In this document: positions 1 through 6,599 of the stretch, piece by piece
How positions within the stretch are numbered: the first letter of the stretch is position 1
Layout of the letters: each line of letters opens with the position of its first letter
Source of the DNA: Pseudomonadota bacterium
GTDB lineage: Bacteria; Desulfobacterota; Syntrophia; Syntrophales; JADFWA01
Length of the DNA: 9,001 bases
Direction: 5' to 3'
NCBI GenBank assembly: GCA_030596145.1
Contig: JAUVKS010000061.1
Span: 1-9,001, forward strand
Program-made: the position numbers and the translations under genes
Notes under the pieces: generated by a model
The model's input: the letters and a program-made list of their open reading frames with translations, nothing else
Databases searched by the model: none
Told to the model about the DNA's origin: nothing

Positions 1-345
1 TCCGCCTCCAACACAAAAGCCCTGAATGGCTGCCATGGTGGGAATTTTCAGTGCACTGATCTCGTCGAAGGCATTGCGAAAGTAGCTTATAGCCTTTCCC
101 GTCTCTTCTCTCGTTTTCAGCAGGGTGAACAATTTTAAGTCAGCGCCTGCGAAAAAGGCATTTGGCTTTCCTGAAATGAAAATGAGTCCTTTCAGCGTTT
201 CATCTTTTTTCAAGTCTTCAAGCAGTTCAAGAAATTCCGTGACCGTGTCTTCAGACCATGTGTTCATTGGACTTCCGATTACATCAAAGGTGATGATACC
301 CAGACCATCTTCCATTTTTACATTAAAAGCCCTTTCAGAACTCAT
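1..345 (-). CDS. Enoyl-CoA hydratase/isomerase domain protein, FadJ/FadB-like, N-terminal part
   Basis: The first 115 codons of a gene that runs off the left edge. The product belongs to the crotonase fold, which hydrates trans-2-enoyl-CoA in fatty-acid beta-oxidation. Seen: a crotonase N-terminal core (DGLGIITFDVIGSPMNT, about residues 13-29), the oxyanion-hole motif FFAGADLK (64-71), and GFCVGGG (109-115), where the second oxyanion glycine lies. The catalytic glutamates of the family would lie just beyond the edge. The stretch from DVIGSPMNT to ISGKPNAFFAGAD resembles the amino end of the two-domain hydratase/3-hydroxyacyl-CoA dehydrogenases (FadJ/FadB) more than short hydratases, but a single-domain enzyme cannot be excluded. 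The start at 345 is supported by AGGAGGAA at 351-358, five bases upstream. A strong promoter lies just ahead, so the gene is probably transcribed on its own rather than from the aro operon. Confidence 0.85.
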   Translation of the reverse strand, partial: MSSERAFNVKMEDGLGIITFDVIGSPMNTWSEDTVTEFLELLEDLKKDETLKGLIFISGKPNAFFAGADLKLFTLLKTREETGKAISYFRNAFDEISALKIPTMAAIQGFCVGGG

Positions 346-380
346 AAGATTTCCTCCTGTTTATACTTTTTTGTGGAGGG

Positions 381-409
381 AGTATAGAGGCGTGTCTCTT
401 GTGTGTCAA
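381..409 (-). promoter_or_regulatory. Sigma-70-type promoter for the FadJ-like gene
   Basis: On the minus strand a perfect -35 box TTGACA (404-409) is followed, after exactly 17 bases, by TATACT (381-386), one mismatch from the -10 consensus. Transcription would start near 374, giving a 5' leader of about 30 bases that carries the AGGAGGAA ribosome site and the ATG at 345. Spacing, boxes and position all agree. Confidence 0.75.
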
Positions 410-439
410 TGTCAAAGTGGCCACAGAATAAACAGGAAC

Positions 440-482
440 AGTATACCTATTTCCCGAAAAAAGAGGCAACAATATGTATACT
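440..482. repeat. Imperfect inverted repeat around GTATAC
   Basis: AGTATACCTAT (440-450) and ATATGTATACT (472-482) are inverted copies with 10 of 11 positions matching, separated by 21 bases. The pair sits in the gap between the hydrolase stop and the promoter at 381-409. It could be a paired operator or a weak hairpin. It is AT-rich and has no terminator-like T-run in the right place, so no function is assigned. Confidence 0.35.
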
Positions 483-504
483 TTCCCCCGAATCCCCCTT
501 TTTT

Positions 505-1368
505 TTAAAACTCAGATCCCAAATGCCCGGAGATAAAAGCATCCAGCCCCTCTTCATAGCTTGCCCCCGATGTAATAAACCCATCGTTGTGAGTGCCTGC
601 AATTTCAAGAAATTGCTTTGGTTCTTTTGCCGCTTCGAATAGCCGACGGCCGTGGGCAAAGGGTATAATATCATCACCTGTGCTGTGTATGATCAGGACG
701 GGGCAGTTGACCTTTCTGATATGTTCTCTGGCATTGTAGTCAAAACGTGTTAACAGCCTGACCGGAAGGAATGGATAAATGTTGGCCGCGATATCCGGGA
801 CGGAGGTGAATGTAGACTCAACGATGAGTGCTTTCGGGGTGCGATCCTGTGCGAGCCGAGTGGCGATTGCACCGCCAAGTGACCTTCCGAAAAGAATGAT
901 TCCGGTTGGGGGCAGATGTCCTTCTTCAGTCAGGTAGCGCCACGCCGCCTCAGCATCGAGATAGGTACCCTTTTCACTTGGTTTTCCCTCACTTGCACCA
1001 TAGCCGCGGTAATCAAAGATAAAGGTGCTCAGACCGAGACGGTGGAAGACCAGAATGGAGGCAAGGCGGTGTGTGATGTTGCCCGCATTGCCATGACAGA
1101 ATAGAATCACCCCCCTGGGTTTTTCTGCGGGGATAAACCAACCGGAAAGCTTCACGCCATCCGCGGCTGCAAAGGAAATGGTTTCGTATGGAAGCCCTGC
1201 CATATCGGGCGTTTCAAAAATTTCCTTCTGTGGAAAGTAAATAAAATTTGATTGAAAGACAAAGATAATGACCAGAAGGCCGATATAGATGCAGACAACT
1301 ATTGAGACGATTGACCAGATCATACGCAATAATTTCCGTTTCATAATGTCTTGGTTGTTCTTTACCAT
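505..1368 (-). CDS. Membrane-anchored alpha/beta hydrolase (Bem46/ABHD13-like)
   Basis: A 287-residue serine hydrolase of the alpha/beta fold; substrate unknown. Seen: a positively charged start (KRKLLR), a hydrophobic helix at about residues 17-39 that should anchor it in the inner membrane, then the catalytic domain. It has the oxyanion strand FCHGNAGN (90-97), DYRGYGASEG (119-128), the nucleophile elbow GRSLGG (Ser163), the acid in HSTGDDIIP (Asp232) and the histidine in GTHNDGF (His260). Triad order and spacing match the Bem46/YfhR group of 260-310 residues. The start at 1368 is supported by GGAGGGGGA ending six bases upstream; Met9 is a less likely alternative. It follows aroA on the same strand after a 175-base gap filled by a repeat, with no clear promoter, so co-transcription is possible but a role in aromatic synthesis is not implied. 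Confidence 0.85.
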   Translation of the reverse strand: MVKNNQDIMKRKLLRMIWSIVSIVVCIYIGLLVIIFVFQSNFIYFPQKEIFETPDMAGLPYETISFAAADGVKLSGWFIPAEKPRGVILFCHGNAGNITHRLASILVFHRLGLSTFIFDYRGYGASEGKPSEKGTYLDAEAAWRYLTEEGHLPPTGIILFGRSLGGAIATRLAQDRTPKALIVESTFTSVPDIAANIYPFLPVRLLTRFDYNAREHIRKVNCPVLIIHSTGDDIIPFAHGRRLFEAAKEPKQFLEIAGTHNDGFITSGASYEEGLDAFISGHLGSEF

Positions 1369-1374
1369 TTTTAT

Positions 1375-1407
1375 CCCCCTCCCTCAATACCTTCCACGAG
1401 GGGAGGG
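1375..1407 (-). promoter_or_regulatory. Possible hairpin covering the hydrolase ribosome binding site
   Basis: In the transcript, CCCTCC plus CTC (1398-1407, one bulged base) can pair with GAG plus GGAGGG (1377-1385) across a 12-base loop. The second arm contains the GGAGG ribosome site of the hydrolase at 1368. If formed, it would hide the site. The pairing is seen in the sequence; regulation by it is inference. Confidence 0.35.
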
Positions 1408-1417
1408 AAAACAAAAG

Positions 1418-1477
1418 ATGTAGCGCAAGGCTTTAGCCTTGCCATTGTTCATGCAGGGCCAAAGCCCTGCCCTACAT
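1418..1477. repeat. Inverted pair of GTAG-headed hairpins (REP/BIME-like)
   Basis: Two compact hairpins face each other. On the plus strand GTAG (1420-1423) precedes GCAAGGC-TTTA-GCCTTGC (1425-1442). On the minus strand GTAG (1472-1475) precedes GCAGGGC-TTTG-GCCCTGC (1453-1470). ATGTAG and CTACAT close the outer ends. A GTAG tetranucleotide at the foot of a short palindrome, in inverted pairs between genes, is the known layout of REP/BIME elements mobilised by REP-associated tyrosine transposases. No such transposase is in the window. The element fills the gap between aroA and the hydrolase and could also limit mRNA decay or transcription past aroA. Confidence 0.65.
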
Positions 1478-1543
1478 ATGGCATGTAGCAATGTGACGGA
1501 AATTTGTATTATGGGGGAGATGTAGATTGTAATGGCCCACAAC

Positions 1544-2815
1544 TCACCCGGCTGTTACATACAGTTTCTCCAGTTCATTCCAGAAACCGGGAAAGGATTT
1601 GTTGACACAGTCCTTGTCCTTAATTTTTATGCCGGGAGTGGCAAGACCGAGTATGGCGAAACTCATCGCTATCCTGTGGTCATTGTAAGTCTCTATCTCT
1701 GCACCGTGAGGTTTTCCTCCGTCAATGATCAGGCCGTCATCCGTCTCTTCGGTCCTGGTTCCGACCTTGTTTAACTCGTTCGCCAGCGCCGTTATTCGAT
1801 CACTCTCCTTCAATCGTAAATGGGACACATTCTTGATAACGGTTCGTCCGGGCCTTATGGCCGCCAGCACTGCAAGAGTTGGTACCACATCGGGCATATT
1901 CCCCATGTCGAATACGTATTCCCCTCTATTCATTTCTTTCCCTGTAACTTCCACCCAGTTATCCCCCCTTACTACAGAGCAACCGAGTCTTTCCATGATA
2001 TTGAGCAGTCCGATATCACCCTGAAGTGTATCGGGGTTGATATTCATGACCCTTATCTTTCCTTTACACAAGGCGGAAGCGAGGAAGAAATAGGAAGCGT
2101 TGGAAACATCTCCCTCTACCATGTATTTATGGCCGGCATATTGCTGATTACTTTTTATAATGTAGTGATCCTGGCTCTTCCTGACAACTTCAACACCGAA
2201 TTCCTTCATCGTCTCGATCGTCATGTCGATATAGGGCAGAGAAACCACACTCCCCTTTAAATTTATTTCCGTGTCTCTTTCAGCAAAGGGGGCACATATC
2301 AGGATAGATGAGATGTATTGACTGCTCTGTATATTGGTAAAGGTCGCGCTGCCGCCGCGGATTCCGTTTGCATTTATGATAACAGGAGGACAGCCGTTTT
2401 TATTCTTGCTGTGGGCATCAACCCCCAGCGCCCTCAGGGCATCAAGAAGCGGATTTACCGGTCTTTCACAGAGACGGCTGTCTCCGCCAAGGACAAACTC
2501 TCCTTTCCCCAGGGATACAATGCTGGTTAGAAATCTCATGGCGGTACCGTTGTTTCCAAGATAAATTTCCTTTCCCGGGTTGGTTATATTCCCACCTGTT
2601 CCGCAAATAATGAGGTCTTCCTCAGTTGTTAGTATCTCTGAGCCCAGGGATCGAAGTCCTTCGATCAGATACCCTGTATCTTCGGATATCAGATAGTGTC
2701 GTAGAAAAGATTTTCCGTCAGCAAGTGATGCTATGATCAATGCCCTCTGGGTGTAGCTTTTTGATCCAGGAATCAATACTTCTGCATTCAAATTTTTGAT
2801 CGGTTTAATTTCCAT
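1544..2815 (-). CDS. aroA: 3-phosphoshikimate 1-carboxyvinyltransferase (EPSP synthase)
   Basis: Transfers the enolpyruvyl group of PEP to shikimate-3-phosphate, step 6 of the shikimate pathway, in the cytoplasm. At 423 residues it has the usual length. Seen: IPGSKSYTQRA (15-25, Lys19 and Ser20), LGNNGTAMRFL (86-96), LCERPVNPLLDALR (115-128), SSQYISS (164-170), MPDVVPTLA (307-315), LRLKESDR (333-340), NDHRIAM (378-384) and CVNKSFP (403-409), which supply the known substrate-binding residues. Met at 2815 is chosen because an open frame continuing upstream to 2896 crosses a palindromic repeat and gives TGVSPV, the typical spurious translation of that repeat. The ribosome site is weak (GGA in ACGGATTTC before the ATG). 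It is the last recognisable aro gene of the operon, separated from aroE by 116 bases of repeat, unlike the tight upstream junctions. The position matching E. coli Pro101 is Phe95. Confidence 0.96.
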   Translation of the reverse strand: MEIKPIKNLNAEVLIPGSKSYTQRALIIASLADGKSFLRHYLISEDTGYLIEGLRSLGSEILTTEEDLIICGTGGNITNPGKEIYLGNNGTAMRFLTSIVSLGKGEFVLGGDSRLCERPVNPLLDALRALGVDAHSKNKNGCPPVIINANGIRGGSATFTNIQSSQYISSILICAPFAERDTEINLKGSVVSLPYIDMTIETMKEFGVEVVRKSQDHYIIKSNQQYAGHKYMVEGDVSNASYFFLASALCKGKIRVMNINPDTLQGDIGLLNIMERLGCSVVRGDNWVEVTGKEMNRGEYVFDMGNMPDVVPTLAVLAAIRPGRTVIKNVSHLRLKESDRITALANELNKVGTRTEETDDGLIIDGGKPHGAEIETYNDHRIAMSFAILGLATPGIKIKDKDCVNKSFPGFWNELEKLYVTAG

Positions 2816-2831
2816 GAAATCCGTTTTAATA

Positions 2832-2866
2832 AGGACAGGCGAGACGCCTGTCCTACCATTTATGAG
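2832..2866 (-). repeat. Palindromic REP-like repeat, copy 1
   Basis: AGGACAGGCG (2832-2841), a 3-base loop AGA, then CGCCTGTCCT (2845-2854): a perfect 10-base stem. On the minus strand it is headed by GTAG (2853-2856). Bases 2835-2866 recur at 2907-2938 with one mismatch, a 72-base offset. It lies 17 bases upstream of the aroA start and may affect its translation. Confidence 0.7.
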
Positions 2867-2906
2867 TTTTGGTGGCGATGGCGGCACAGGAGACACCGTA
2901 ACAATA

Positions 2907-2938
2907 ACAGGCGAGACGCCTGTCCTACCATTTACGAG
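2907..2938 (-). repeat. Palindromic REP-like repeat, copy 2, overlapping the aroE stop codon
   Basis: Matches copy 1 over 32 bases with one difference (T2863/C2935). Its own stem is ACAGGCG (2907-2913) with CGCCTGT (2917-2923), shorter than copy 1 because the left arm has diverged. The head GTAG is at 2925-2928 on the minus strand. The repeat reaches into aroE: the TAA stop (2932-2934) and the last sense codon lie inside the shared 32-base unit. Confidence 0.7.
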
Positions 2939-3732
2939 GCCTTAAGTTTCTCAAGAACTACCTGTCTCATAAGCTCCCGGGGCGGTTCTATCCCTGTCCA
3001 CATTTTTATCTGCTCTGCTCCTTGATGAATAAACATGTCGAGACCGGAAAGCACGGAACAACCTGCTTTTTTGGCATCTCTCAGGAGCTTTGTTTTTAGG
3101 GGATTATAGATAGTATCCATAACCCATCTGAAGTTTTCAAGTATATCGCCACTTACGGGTGATTTTTCGGTATCCGGAATCATACCAACCGGTGTGGTAT
3201 TGATCAGACAGTCCGCCTTAATCTTCCCAATATCATCTATATGATAAAACACGCACCCAAATTCACCAGCCAGCTTTTTGCCTCTTTCTATTGTTCTGTT
3301 TAGAACGATAGGGGTGCCACCTTCCTTGAGTACAGCATATACAGCAGCCCTCGCAGCTCCCCCTGCCCCCAGGATGGCAAATGTCTTTCCCTCAATTTTC
3401 AAGGATTCCTTCAGGGAAATGGTGAGCCCTATCCAGTCTGTATTATGGCCTGTCAGCCTTCCATTATAATTTACGATGGTGTTGATAGCCCCGATCTTAA
3501 TCGCACTGTCGTCCAGCTCGTCCAGATATTCCATCACAGCAGTTTTAAATGGAATGGTTACACTGACCCCACCGATATTTAATCCTCTGATCCCCCTGAC
3601 TGCGTCTTCTAAATTCTCCACGCAAAAAGATACATAGTGGGCAACGACCCCCATTTTCGAAAAGGCAGCATTGTGCATTAGTGGAGAAAGGCTCTGTCCT
3701 ATTGGATTTCCAAAAAGGGCAAATATCTTCAT
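2932..3732 (-). CDS. aroE: Shikimate dehydrogenase (NADP+)
   Basis: Reduces 3-dehydroshikimate to shikimate with NADPH, step 4 of the pathway. 266 residues, normal for the AroE class. Seen: FGNPIGQSLSPLMHN (7-21, substrate serines 14 and 16), VTIPFK (58-63, catalytic Lys63), GAINTIV (81-87), GHNTDW (95-100, catalytic Asp99), the nucleotide-binding GAGGAARA (122-129), NRT (145-147, typical of NADP+ preference), INTTPVGM (177-184) and the C-terminal GLDMFIHQGAEQ (230-241). The start at 3732 overlaps the aroD stop by four bases (ATGA), with AGGA seven bases upstream, so it should be translationally coupled to aroD. The last codons fall in a palindromic repeat, so the extreme C-terminus may have been reshaped by the insertion. 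Confidence 0.96.
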   Translation of the reverse strand: MKIFALFGNPIGQSLSPLMHNAAFSKMGVVAHYVSFCVENLEDAVRGIRGLNIGGVSVTIPFKTAVMEYLDELDDSAIKIGAINTIVNYNGRLTGHNTDWIGLTISLKESLKIEGKTFAILGAGGAARAAVYAVLKEGGTPIVLNRTIERGKKLAGEFGCVFYHIDDIGKIKADCLINTTPVGMIPDTEKSPVSGDILENFRWVMDTIYNPLKTKLLRDAKKAGCSVLSGLDMFIHQGAEQIKMWTGIEPPRELMRQVVLEKLKAS

Positions 3733-4409
3733 CTTAAAATCCTGAGAACTTGCTTCATTTCCTCGATAGTCAACTGACCAGGTGCCGATGCATCTCCCCT
3801 TTCCAGAGAAGCAAAACTGAGATAAGAGCCCAGAATGGGTGCAAAGACCCTGCTTATCCGCCCGAGATCCCCCATACAGAAGGCGATTATCTCCTTACCA
3901 TTTCTTTTAGCATAGGGGATGAGGTTTAAAACCTTGAGATTGTCTTCCACGGAGTTAGCATATGTAACTATCTTAATAATGTCGGCGCCTGCCCCGAGGC
4001 ATGCCTCCGATATACTCATCAACTTCTTTTCTGATGGTGTTTCCTTGAAATCATGACAGGAGACGATTAAGCTTGTCCGTCTATCATGATCACGTATTTT
4101 TAACAATAATTCTTCTATCAGTGCATCTTCCGTACTCAACTCTATATCAACATATTCAACCCCCAGCTCTACGGCCTCTTTTAACAGGGCAACCCTTTCC
4201 CTTTCGCTGCCTTCGAATCTTCCCCCCTCATCCCTTTTCCTGTTGGTTATCAGTAGGGGCGTATTTCTTTTGGCGCTAACCAGTTCACTCAGGTTTACGT
4301 TTCTGATAGAGTCAATCCTCAGCTCTATGATATCGGACAGAGGAAAGCTTTTTCCCATCTTCAGCAAAGCCTCTTCGCTGGTACTGGCGACAATCGGAAT
4401 ACAAATCAT
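3729..4409 (-). CDS. aroD: 3-dehydroquinate dehydratase, type I
   Basis: Dehydrates 3-dehydroquinate to 3-dehydroshikimate through a Schiff base, step 3 of the pathway. 226 residues, short but normal for stand-alone type I enzymes. Seen: ELRID (29-33), ITNR (54-57), EYVDIEL (85-91), VSCHDF (116-121, general acid/base His119), DIIKIV (143-148, Schiff-base Lys146), FCMGDLGRISR (177-187, Arg187) and SAPGQLT (208-214, Ser208 and Gln212). Met at 4409 is preferred over an upstream in-frame Met at 4484, because the family begins right before the ICIPIVAST strand and this ATG overlaps the pheA stop as ATGA. The nearest purine-rich stretch (AAGGGGAAA) is about 10-12 bases away, so coupling to pheA translation probably drives initiation. 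Confidence 0.95.
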   Translation of the reverse strand: MICIPIVASTSEEALLKMGKSFPLSDIIELRIDSIRNVNLSELVSAKRNTPLLITNRKRDEGGRFEGSERERVALLKEAVELGVEYVDIELSTEDALIEELLLKIRDHDRRTSLIVSCHDFKETPSEKKLMSISEACLGAGADIIKIVTYANSVEDNLKVLNLIPYAKRNGKEIIAFCMGDLGRISRVFAPILGSYLSFASLERGDASAPGQLTIEEMKQVLRILR

Positions 4410-5491
4410 AACGGTGTGTTTCCCCTTGGATACGAGCCCAGTACCTTGATGAACGAAGCCCTGCTCTTCAAATCTTCCAGGCACTTTTTCACCTTATCAT
4501 CCTCCAAATACCCGGCAAAGTCCACAAAGAATAGATACTCCCACATCCTGTCCTTCACCGGGTGGGACTCGATCTTCATCAGGTTGATTTGTTCTCTGGC
4601 AAACGGCCCTAAGGAATTATAGAGTGCGCCCGGCGCGTGGGGTGTTCCGAAAAGAATAGAGGTTTTATCTTTCCCCGATGGTTCGCTTTTGTCATTCCCG
4701 ATTATTAAAAATCGTGTTGTGTTGGATGGATTGTCTTCAATTCCTTCTGCAATGATCGTAAGGCCATAGGTGGATGCGGCCAGGTTGCTTCCTATAGCGG
4801 CACCCTCTTTATCTTCCAGGAGGACCCTCTGGGTGGCTGCGGATGTGCTTTCCACCTCAAAGAGGGAACAATTAGGCAGGTTTTTACGCAGCCAGTGCCG
4901 GCACTGGGACAGTGCCTGTGGATGAGAATAGACCCTCTTTATCTCGTCTATTCCTTTACAAGTAGAGATAAGAGAATGGATAATCCTCAGATAGATCTCA
5001 GCACGGATATTCAAAGGCGTTGAGATTAACCTGTCCAAGGTAAGATTGATGGAGCCCTCTGAAGAATTTTCTACGGGCACAACTCCACACTGTATCCTTC
5101 CCTTTTCCACCTCATCAAAGACATCGGAAATAGTGGATTGAGAGAGAAATTCAACACTTATGCCGAAGTGTGATTGAGCGGCCAAGTGGGTGAATGATGC
5201 CTCCGGTCCCAGATATGCGACTGTTGTTGGTGCCTGCATGGCACGGGAAGCAGAGATGATTTCCCTGAAGATATTTCTGAGGGCCTCGTCTGGTAGTGGC
5301 CCATCATTTATTTCTGACAGATAATCGTGAACCTTGCTTTCCTGTGAGGGGTCATGGACATTCAAGCCGTGCTCATCTTTTACCTTACCAATTTCAATGG
5401 ATATTTCCGCCCTCTGGTTGAGGAGTGTGATGATCGTTCTATCTTTACTTTTCAATTCGTCTCTGAGATTTTTTAAAGACTTTACCGTCAT
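4406..5491 (-). CDS. pheA: Bifunctional chorismate mutase/prephenate dehydratase (P-protein)
   Basis: Converts chorismate to prephenate and then phenylpyruvate, the branch to phenylalanine. 361 residues in three domains. AroQ chorismate mutase is at about 1-88 (LLNQRAEISIEIGKVK; Arg10, Arg27, Lys38, Asp47, Glu51, Ser82 and Gln86 match the E. coli active-site set). Prephenate dehydratase is at about 90-265 (AYLGPEASFTHLA, VPVENSSEGSI, YSHPQALSQC, and the catalytic SNTTRF at 256-261). A C-terminal ACT domain at about 278-355 should bind Phe for feedback (GALYNSL, IESHPVKDRMWEYLFFVDF). Two oddities: Gln50 stands where E. coli has Arg51, and the usual ESRP of the ACT domain reads ESHP. The start at 5491 has GAGGGG eight bases upstream, 13 bases after the aroB stop. 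It lies inside the shikimate gene order, so Phe-branch enzyme is made together with the common pathway. Confidence 0.96.
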   Translation of the reverse strand: MTVKSLKNLRDELKSKDRTIITLLNQRAEISIEIGKVKDEHGLNVHDPSQESKVHDYLSEINDGPLPDEALRNIFREIISASRAMQAPTTVAYLGPEASFTHLAAQSHFGISVEFLSQSTISDVFDEVEKGRIQCGVVPVENSSEGSINLTLDRLISTPLNIRAEIYLRIIHSLISTCKGIDEIKRVYSHPQALSQCRHWLRKNLPNCSLFEVESTSAATQRVLLEDKEGAAIGSNLAASTYGLTIIAEGIEDNPSNTTRFLIIGNDKSEPSGKDKTSILFGTPHAPGALYNSLGPFAREQINLMKIESHPVKDRMWEYLFFVDFAGYLEDDKVKKCLEDLKSRASFIKVLGSYPRGNTPL

Positions 5492-5504
5492 TTCACAAAC
5501 CCCT

Positions 5505-6599
5505 CTAACCTTTTAATTCTTCGATTGTTTCCCTGGCTATTTCTTCCGGCACTCCACCATTGACAAAAGGCATCCCCAGCTTTTTTAACAATACAAATTT
5601 ATTCGCGTCATCCTCTTTCTTCTTGTCAACTTTCAGCCTGGCTAATATCCCCTCTGTACTGATAGAGATGGGTATACGACAGGGCAGACCGGTAGCTTTT
5701 ATCAGATGTTCGATCCTTTTCCTGTCCTCAGACGGCAGGTATTTTAACTTTTGTGATATCCTGGTTGCGGCTACCATACCAATCGATACGGCATCCCCGT
5801 GCGAGATGGAGTAATCCGATTCTGCCTCGATCGCATGGCCGATTGTGTGGCCGAAGTTGAGAATACGGCGAAGCCCCGTTTCTTTCTCGTCGATTTCGAT
5901 GATTCCCTTCTTTATCCTGCATGATTTTCCGATGATCGTTGAAAGCAGGGTTATATCCTTATCCTTGATTGCCTTTGTCTTACTTTCCAGCAAATCGAAC
6001 AGTTCCGTGTCGTCAATTATTCCATATTTGACGATCTCCGCCATGCCGCTATTGAATTCACGAGATGGTAATGTTTTCAGGAATGAAAGATCAATGAACA
6101 CCCCCTTCGGCTGGTAAAAAGTTCCCATTAGGTTCTTCCCCTCGGGCAAGTCTATCGCTGTCTTTCCTCCTATGCTGCTGTCAACCTGGGCCAGAAGTGT
6201 GGTAGGAATCTGATAGTATGGGATGCCCCTCATGTATGTGGATGCAACAAAACCGACGATGTCGCCCACGACACCGCCGCCCAGTGCAATCAAGGCCGAT
6301 CTTCTGTCGATACCGATATCAATTAACTTTTTAATGATGTCCAGAGTAGTATCGATATTTTTTGAGGCCTCGCCAGCGGGGAACTCTATCATATCGATCT
6401 TGAGCCCCGTTTCCTTGAGTGTTGTCAGGAGCCTCTCCCCATGGAGAATGGCCACATTGGAATCTGTAATGATAACGTATCGGGAAGCACAGTTATTTTT
6501 TGTAATGATCATTCCAATACGGTCAAGTATGTCTTCACCTATGAAGATTTCATAAGAAGCTGATATCTTTTTATCGAGATTTACTTTTGTTTTGTTCAT
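5505..6599 (-). CDS. aroB: 3-dehydroquinate synthase
   Basis: Cyclises DAHP to 3-dehydroquinate, step 2, using NAD+ and a divalent metal. 364 residues, normal length. Seen: GEASK (76-80), the dinucleotide-binding GGGVVGDIVGFVAS (107-120), YMRGIPYYQIPTTLLAQVD (122-140), SSIGGKTAID (141-150), KNLMGTFYQP (155-164), GMAEIVKYG (185-193, metal ligand Glu188), NFGHTIGHAIE (248-258, His251), SHGDAV (266-271, His267) and VDKKK (324-328). The ATG at 6599 shares its A with the aroF TAA stop (TAATG), with GAGGTG about five bases upstream, so translation should be coupled to aroF. Confidence 0.97.
   Translation of the reverse strand: MNKTKVNLDKKISASYEIFIGEDILDRIGMIITKNNCASRYVIITDSNVAILHGERLLTTLKETGLKIDMIEFPAGEASKNIDTTLDIIKKLIDIGIDRRSALIALGGGVVGDIVGFVASTYMRGIPYYQIPTTLLAQVDSSIGGKTAIDLPEGKNLMGTFYQPKGVFIDLSFLKTLPSREFNSGMAEIVKYGIIDDTELFDLLESKTKAIKDKDITLLSTIIGKSCRIKKGIIEIDEKETGLRRILNFGHTIGHAIEAESDYSISHGDAVSIGMVAATRISQKLKYLPSEDRKRIEHLIKATGLPCRIPISISTEGILARLKVDKKKEDDANKFVLLKKLGMPFVNGGVPEEIARETIEELKG

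Noticed and set aside
125..508. Plus-strand frame over the left end
   Set aside because: It is opposite the FadJ-like coding sequence and its promoter, and has no recognisable domain or ribosome site.
2816..2896. Longer AroA N-terminus with start at 2896
   Set aside because: The extra 27 codons translate repeat copy 1 (TGVSPV) and unrelated proline-rich sequence; the conserved enzyme begins at the Met at 2815.
2835..2938. CRISPR array (two 32-base direct repeats)
   Set aside because: Only two copies with a 40-base gap, each a GTAG-headed palindrome overlapping a gene end; fits an interspersed repeat, not CRISPR.
4410..4484. Longer AroD start at 4484
   Set aside because: It would overlap the conserved end of pheA; the family core begins at 4409, where an ATGA overlap gives a normal coupled start.
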